9,354 nucleotides of DNA from an uncultured Bacteroidales bacterium. GTDB taxonomy: Bacteria > Bacteroidota > Bacteroidia > Bacteroidales > UBA932. Numbering within the stretch: the first letter of the stretch is position 1; each line of letters opens with the position of its first letter. This document shows, one piece after another, positions 5,449-9,354 of the stretch. The translations under genes were made by a program, and so were the position numbers. The stretch covers positions 1 through 9,354 of the forward strand of contig CAKUSF010000080.1 of assembly GCA_934678915.1 (NCBI GenBank). The letters run 5' to 3'. The notes beneath the pieces were generated by a model. It ran no database searches. It saw only the letters and a list, made by a program, of their open reading frames with translations, and was not told the origin of the DNA.

Positions 5449-6614
5449 TGAAAAAAAGAAGAATAGCAATACTTGGCTCAACGGGGTCCATCGGCAAACA
5501 GACTTTGGATGTTATCAGGGAGCATCGAGATCTTTTCGAAGTTGAGCTACTCACATGCAACAGCAGCTGGGAACTCATGGCAAGGCAGGCGATTGAGTTC
5601 GATGCCAACAATGCTGTAATCTGCGATGAGACAAAGTACAAAAGCCTTTCCGAAGCTTTGGAGAAAAGTGACACCAAGGCTTTTGCGGGGATGAAATCAG
5701 TGTGCGACCTAGTTACAAGCGACAGTGTGGACATAGTTGTGGCTGCCATGGTTGGTTTCAGTGGTCTGGCACCGACAATGTCTGCGATAAGTGCCGGAAA
5801 AGTCATTGCGCTCGCCAATAAGGAAACGCTCGTCGCTGCTGGTTCGATTGTGATGGGATTGTCAAAGAAGTTCCACGCCCCGATCTTGCCAGTGGACTCA
5901 GAGCATTCTGCAATATTCCAATGTCTTCTGGCCGCACAAGGGAACGCTATCCACAAGATTCACCTCACTGCTTCCGGTGGTCCATTCAGAACGTGGAGCA
6001 AAGAGGAGATTAGTGGAGCCACTAAAGACATGGCCCTAAAGCATCCGAATTGGAACATGGGCGCCAAAATCACAATCGACTCAGCCACGATGATGAACAA
6101 AGGATTCGAGGTAATTGAGGCTAGATGGCTTTTCGACACGCCTGTGGACAAAATCAACGTTATAGTCCATCCGGAATCCATCATCCACTCTATGGTTGAA
6201 TATGAAGACGGAGCCGTGATTGCCCAGTTGGCCAACCCAGACATGCGAGAGCCGATCCAATTTGCAATCGGCTTCCCCGAAAGGCATCCTCTTGGAAACA
6301 AAAAACTGGATTTCGCAGAACTCGGAAGCCTCTCATTCTTCAAACCAGACACCGAGAAATTCCCCGCTTTGAAGCTCGCCTATAAGGCAATGGAAAGAGG
6401 CGGGAATATTCCTTGCGCCCTGAACGCAGCCAACGAAGCAGCTGTGGCGGCATACCTTAAGGACAAGATTCCGTTCTATGGCATTTCTGATGTAGTTGGA
6501 GAATGCATTGAACGCACTCCATTCATTAAGGAACCTTCTGTAGAGGAGATATTCAAAACAAACGAAGAGACATATTCATTGGCCCAAAGGATGATTGCGG
6601 GCATAGAAAAGTAA
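5448..6614 (+). CDS. dxr: 1-deoxy-D-xylulose 5-phosphate reductoisomerase
   Basis: This 388-residue enzyme converts 1-deoxy-D-xylulose 5-phosphate to 2-C-methyl-D-erythritol 4-phosphate with NADPH, the committed step of the MEP isoprenoid pathway. The NADPH-binding loop GSTGSIG is at 10-16 and LANKETLVAAG at 122-132. Metal ligands D150 and E152 lie in PVDSEHSAIFQCL, and E221 in NKGFEVIEA aligns with the third ligand. The substrate loop SGGPFR (176-181) and HPNWNMG (199-205) are also intact. Length is typical and the gene appears complete. It starts by a one-base overlap with the preceding M23 gene and ends eight bases before rseP, as expected in an operon. This is the pathway enzyme inhibited by fosmidomycin in other bacteria. 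Confidence 0.97.
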   Translation: MKKRRIAILGSTGSIGKQTLDVIREHRDLFEVELLTCNSSWELMARQAIEFDANNAVICDETKYKSLSEALEKSDTKAFAGMKSVCDLVTSDSVDIVVAAMVGFSGLAPTMSAISAGKVIALANKETLVAAGSIVMGLSKKFHAPILPVDSEHSAIFQCLLAAQGNAIHKIHLTASGGPFRTWSKEEISGATKDMALKHPNWNMGAKITIDSATMMNKGFEVIEARWLFDTPVDKINVIVHPESIIHSMVEYEDGAVIAQLANPDMREPIQFAIGFPERHPLGNKKLDFAELGSLSFFKPDTEKFPALKLAYKAMERGGNIPCALNAANEAAVAAYLKDKIPFYGISDVVGECIERTPFIKEPSVEEIFKTNEETYSLAQRMIAGIEK

Positions 6615-6622
6615 GATTGAAG

Positions 6623-7960
6623 ATGGTGATTTTGATGAAGGTACTGCAAGTCATTCTTGCTCTTTCCATTCTTATTTTAATCCACGAACTTGGGCATTTT
6701 TCGTTTGCCAAGTTGTTCGGCATCCGTGTGGACAAATTTTTCTTGTTTTTTGATGCCGGAGGATTCAAATTGTTCAGCACCAAGGGAAAATGGTTCACCA
6801 AGATATTCCCCAAAGCGAAGAACATGACGACAGAGTACGGCATCGGCTGGCTGCCTCTCGGTGGTTACTGCAAGATCAGTGGCATGATTGACGAGTCAAT
6901 GGACACCGAGGCTTTGAAAAAAGCTCCACAGCCATGGGAATTTCGCACGAAAAAAGCTTGGCAGAGGCTATTGGTAATGGCTGGCGGTGTGCTGTATAAC
7001 ATCATTTTCGCAATAATTGCCTACATCAGCATCATGGCAATTTGGGGCAGTGCTTACATCAGCAACGAGGGCAGTCAGATCTATACCAACGAGCTTGGCA
7101 CCGAACTAGGATTCCGCAACGGTGATCACATCATCAAAATGGACGACTACGTTCCGGAGAATTTCGGCATGCTTCAAGCTGATCTGGCAAGAAGGAATGT
7201 CAGCAAAGTTACAGTCCTAAGAGACAATGACACCGTCGATCTCTACATTGACCGATCGAAAATCGGAGCAGTTCTCAACACGCCAGGACTGTTCGACCTG
7301 GCTGTTCCTTTTGTAGTAGATTCCGTGATGAACGCATCTGCCAATTCAAGCGCGGGGCTGCTTCACGATGACAGGATCATTGCGATAGATAGTGTCAAGA
7401 CTCCGTTTGTTCAAGACTCTAGAAGCTACCTTTCAAAGATTAAAGGAGGATCAGTGACAGCGACCATTCTGCGTGGGGCCGACACCCTTATGGTTCCTCT
7501 TCAGGTTGACACGGCTGGCAGGATTGGAGTCTTTATGCAGATTCCAGGGGTAAAGACTAAGGAATATTCACTCGCTAGTGCCATTCCAGCCGGGTTTAAA
7601 CTGACTTTCAGCACCATCGGTGGATATCTCAGAGATCTCAAGCTTGTCGCATCTCCTAGCACAGAAGCTTACAAGTCTGTCGGCAGCTTCATCTCCATCG
7701 GGCAGGTTTTCCCAGCGACATGGGATTGGTACCGATTTTTGAATATTCTAGCTCTGCTTTCTATTATGCTAGGCGTGATGAATCTTCTGCCGATTCCGGC
7801 ACTTGACGGAGGGCACATTGTGTTCTGCCTTTACGAGATGATCACTGGACGGAAGCCTAGCGACAAGTTCCTTGAGGTGGCTCAGATTATTGGAATGCTT
7901 CTTTTGCTAATGTTAATGGTTCTGGCATTCGGCAATGACATTGCCCGGTTGATTAGGTAG
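6623..7960 (+). CDS. rseP: RseP-type site-2 intramembrane zinc metalloprotease
   Basis: This 445-residue inner-membrane protease cleaves transmembrane segments of regulators such as anti-sigma factors and may clear leftover signal peptides. The first membrane segment carries the zinc motif HELGH (H21, E22, H25). LPLGGYCK follows at 77-84, then a second membrane segment (about 117-142). Two PDZ-like regions lie at about 155-208 and 228-305. The last two membrane segments hold NLLPIPALDGGH, with zinc-ligand D395, and the C-terminal hydrophobic stretch at about 417-437. I start at ATG 6623; ATG 6635 and TTG 6617 are alternatives and no ribosome binding site decides. The N-terminus from 6623 best resembles Bacteroides homologues. 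It is the last gene of the M23-dxr-rseP operon. The substrate cannot be inferred. Confidence 0.93.
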   Translation: MVILMKVLQVILALSILILIHELGHFSFAKLFGIRVDKFFLFFDAGGFKLFSTKGKWFTKIFPKAKNMTTEYGIGWLPLGGYCKISGMIDESMDTEALKKAPQPWEFRTKKAWQRLLVMAGGVLYNIIFAIIAYISIMAIWGSAYISNEGSQIYTNELGTELGFRNGDHIIKMDDYVPENFGMLQADLARRNVSKVTVLRDNDTVDLYIDRSKIGAVLNTPGLFDLAVPFVVDSVMNASANSSAGLLHDDRIIAIDSVKTPFVQDSRSYLSKIKGGSVTATILRGADTLMVPLQVDTAGRIGVFMQIPGVKTKEYSLASAIPAGFKLTFSTIGGYLRDLKLVASPSTEAYKSVGSFISIGQVFPATWDWYRFLNILALLSIMLGVMNLLPIPALDGGHIVFCLYEMITGRKPSDKFLEVAQIIGMLLLLMLMVLAFGNDIARLIR

Positions 7961-7964
7961 AGGG

Positions 7965-8038
7965 CGCTTCGACAGGCTCAGCGACCATGACGCATCGCTC
8001 GCTGAGCCTTCCGAACGGTCGCTGAGCCCGTCGAAGCG
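7965..8038. repeat. GC-rich palindromic (REP-like) repeat after rseP
   Basis: Two 22-base arms, 7965-7986 and 8017-8038, pair with a single mismatch (A7974 against C8029) around a 30-base middle. The arms contain CTTCGACaGGCTCAGCGACC-type sequence, a motif that recurs as intergenic palindromes in many bacterial genomes. TCGCTGAGCC occurs twice in the same direction (7999-8008 and 8019-8028), so the left arm could fold with either copy. It is more GC-rich than its surroundings. No T-run follows, but it could still stall or stabilise the end of the rseP transcript. No other copy is present in this window. Confidence 0.75.
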
Positions 8039-8133
8039 ACAAGAAAAACGGGTAAAAGAGTTTTGGAATCACTAACATTATTGATTATCAGCATTTTACA
8101 CTTAGATAGCGAGAGTATTTACACGGTCGAAAA

Positions 8134-8165
8134 ATTGACGTTCTTAGAAGTTTGCCGTATCTTTG
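8134..8165 (+). promoter_or_regulatory. Promoter of the DUF4837 lipoprotein gene
   Basis: ATTG (8134-8137), a 20-base spacer and TATCTTTG (8158-8165) fit the Bacteroides consensus, with one mismatch in the -33 element. The -7 element ends 22 bases before the ATG at 8188. A separate promoter implies this gene is not simply read through from rseP. Confidence 0.7.
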
Positions 8166-8187
8166 CACCCAGAAAAACATACTAAGA

Positions 8188-9195
8188 ATGAGAACTATAT
8201 CAAAAATCATCATTGGTGCAATCACCTTGATCATTGCAGTGTCCTGCGGCAACAACACAAAGACCCTGCTGCCTAACGTGTCCGGCAAGGCTGGTGAAGT
8301 CATTATTGTTATAGGCAAGGACAACTGGGAAGGGAATCTGGGCAACGAAATCGGGAGCCTGCTCGCAAGAGACTGTGAGTACCTGCCACAACGCGAGCCA
8401 CTATATTCATTGGTCAACCTTTCTCCGGGGGCGTTTTCTGATATGTTTAAAATTCATAGGAACATTGTGATATTCAACATTGATTCGACTGTCACAAAAC
8501 AAGGAGTTGTTTATAGGACGGATGTTTGGGCCCACCCACAGTGTGTGATTCAAGTCAATGCGGCATGTGCTGATTCTGCGATTGCTGTACTTTCTAGGAA
8601 CGGAGAGAACATCACCGGTGCTATTGAGCAAGCAGAAAGGAATAGGGTCATCGCAAACACCTTGCTCTATGAAGAATCCAAGCTCGGAGATGTCGTGGCA
8701 AAAATGATTGGTGGCAGAGTTCATTTTCCAATAGGTTACACGCTGAAAAAGGTCACGGATGATTTCATTTGGATTGCAGATGAGAAGCAGTACAGTACTC
8801 AGGGAGTGTTCGTCTATAAGTACCCGGCTGTCGGCAAAGATCCTTTTTCAGAAGAGAACATCATTGCCAAACGTAATGCTTTCCTTAAAGAATATGTCCC
8901 TGCTACCGCAGAAAATTCCTACATGACAACAAGCGTGTTCGTAAAGCCAGGCATCAAGTTCATGAAGTACCACGACCTTGACTTCGTCGAGACAAGAGGC
9001 CTTTGGGAAGTCTATAATGACTACATGGGAGGCCCATTCGTTTCACACTCATTCTACAGCAAAGATGGGAAAGACATCATCGTACTAGAAGCATGGGTCT
9101 ATGCTCCAAAATACGACAAGCGCCAATACATGAGACAAACGGAGTCCCTTTTGTACTCTTTTGAATGGGATAAAGAAGGAAATGTTAGCAAATAG
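8188..9195 (+). CDS. DUF4837 family lipoprotein, function unknown
   Basis: This 335-residue protein begins with a lipoprotein signal peptide (MRTISK, then a hydrophobic core) ending in AVSC, so C20 would be lipidated and the protein held in the cell envelope. Regions I associate with DUF4837 of Bacteroidota are KAGEVIIVIG at 34-43 and, near the C-terminus, RGLWEVYNDYMGGPFVSHS at 270-288. There is no enzyme motif I can name. I start at ATG 8188. An in-frame TTG at 8152 would place 12 residues ahead of the signal peptide and overlap the -7 promoter element. Neighbouring rseP suggests an envelope role, and I recall rseP-DUF4837 adjacency in related genomes, but here a palindrome and an independent promoter separate them. 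The family call rests on remembered motifs. Confidence 0.85.
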   Translation: MRTISKIIIGAITLIIAVSCGNNTKTLLPNVSGKAGEVIIVIGKDNWEGNLGNEIGSLLARDCEYLPQREPLYSLVNLSPGAFSDMFKIHRNIVIFNIDSTVTKQGVVYRTDVWAHPQCVIQVNAACADSAIAVLSRNGENITGAIEQAERNRVIANTLLYEESKLGDVVAKMIGGRVHFPIGYTLKKVTDDFIWIADEKQYSTQGVFVYKYPAVGKDPFSEENIIAKRNAFLKEYVPATAENSYMTTSVFVKPGIKFMKYHDLDFVETRGLWEVYNDYMGGPFVSHSFYSKDGKDIIVLEAWVYAPKYDKRQYMRQTESLLYSFEWDKEGNVSK

Positions 9196-9216
9196 CAGAA
9201 ATAACGTCTGATTTAT

Positions 9217-9247
9217 TTTGCAAGGTCGAAAATTATCCATATATTTG
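9217..9247 (+). promoter_or_regulatory. Promoter of tRNA-Glu
   Basis: TTTG (9217-9220), a 19-base spacer and TATATTTG (9240-9247) match the Bacteroides primary sigma consensus exactly. The tRNA begins about 41 bases downstream, leaving a leader of about 35 bases to be removed at the 5' end. More tRNAs may follow beyond the window. Confidence 0.75.
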
Positions 9248-9288
9248 CATCCCAATTTAGCGGTTAGCCTTTTGGGAAGACCTAGTTT

Positions 9289-9354
9289 GGTGGGTTCGTA
9301 TAACGGTTAGTACTCGGGATTTTCATTCCCGCAATAGGAGTTCGATTCTCCTAC
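9289..9354 (+). tRNA. tRNA-Glu (TTC), 3' end cut by the window
   Basis: The acceptor 5' strand is GGTGGGT (9289-9295). The D stem is GTAT/GTAC with one T-G pair. The anticodon stem CGGGA/TCCCG encloses the loop TTTTCAT, which gives anticodon TTC at 9322-9324 and reads GAA/GAG. The T stem AGGAG/CTCCT carries a normal TTCGATT loop. The last two bases (AC) begin the acceptor 3' strand and pair correctly; the remaining bases lie outside the window. Confidence 0.93.

Noticed and set aside
7999..8028. Two direct TCGCTGAGCC copies as a short CRISPR-like array
   Set aside because: The repeats are only 10 bases with a 10-base gap, there are no further units and no cas genes. They belong to the palindromic repeat.
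8152..8187. TTG start adding 12 residues before the DUF4837 lipoprotein signal peptide
   Set aside because: It would overlap the -7 promoter element and put polar residues ahead of the signal peptide. ATG 8188 gives a normal lipoprotein signal.
8125..9234. Shared GGTCGAAAA(A)TT near two promoters (8125-8136 and 9224-9234) as a common operator
   Set aside because: The two copies sit at different distances from their -7 elements (33 and 16 bases) and are short and A-rich, so chance similarity is likely.

Overview
The window looks like an ordinary housekeeping stretch of a Bacteroidota (most likely Bacteroidales) chromosome. Three things point there. Four promoter-like sites follow the Bacteroides-type pattern TTTG, 19-20 bases, TAnnTTTG. 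Most genes lack a clear Shine-Dalgarno sequence. The gene set includes a DUF4837-type lipoprotein next to a site-2 protease gene. The genus cannot be told from the sequence alone.

Layout, left to right. A truncated tRNA (probably Asn) ends at about base 36 and is followed by an intrinsic terminator. A nicotinamidase gene (pncA, +) comes next. It is followed by a tRNA with a CAT anticodon that has its own consensus promoter and ends in an 18-bp perfect hairpin, which also faces the end of the opposing operon. From 4551 back to 1124 a minus-strand operon runs ruvX, def, phosphomannomutase/phosphoglucomutase, secreted LysM-bearing M23 peptidase. Its genes are 8-13 bases apart and it starts at a consensus promoter at 4561-4591. 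Diverging from it, a plus-strand operon runs membrane-anchored M23 peptidase, dxr, rseP. After a GC-rich palindromic repeat there is a separately promoted DUF4837 lipoprotein gene, then a promoter and the first 66 bases of tRNA-Glu(TTC).

How the genes fit together. ruvX (rRNA maturation) and def (nascent-protein processing) serve translation. The hexose-phosphate mutase and the two M23 peptidases concern cell-envelope polysaccharide and peptidoglycan. dxr makes isoprenoid precursors, which are needed for undecaprenyl carriers among other things. RseP does intramembrane proteolysis in envelope stress or signalling. DUF4837 is an envelope lipoprotein of unknown function. Nicotinamidase feeds NAD salvage.

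I found no phage, CRISPR, toxin-antitoxin, secretion or transposase genes and no convincing new multi-gene system. The points worth a second look are small: an unusual T-loop and uncertain identity in the CAT tRNA, the hairpin fused to its 3' end, the palindromic repeat after rseP, and the clean promoter set.
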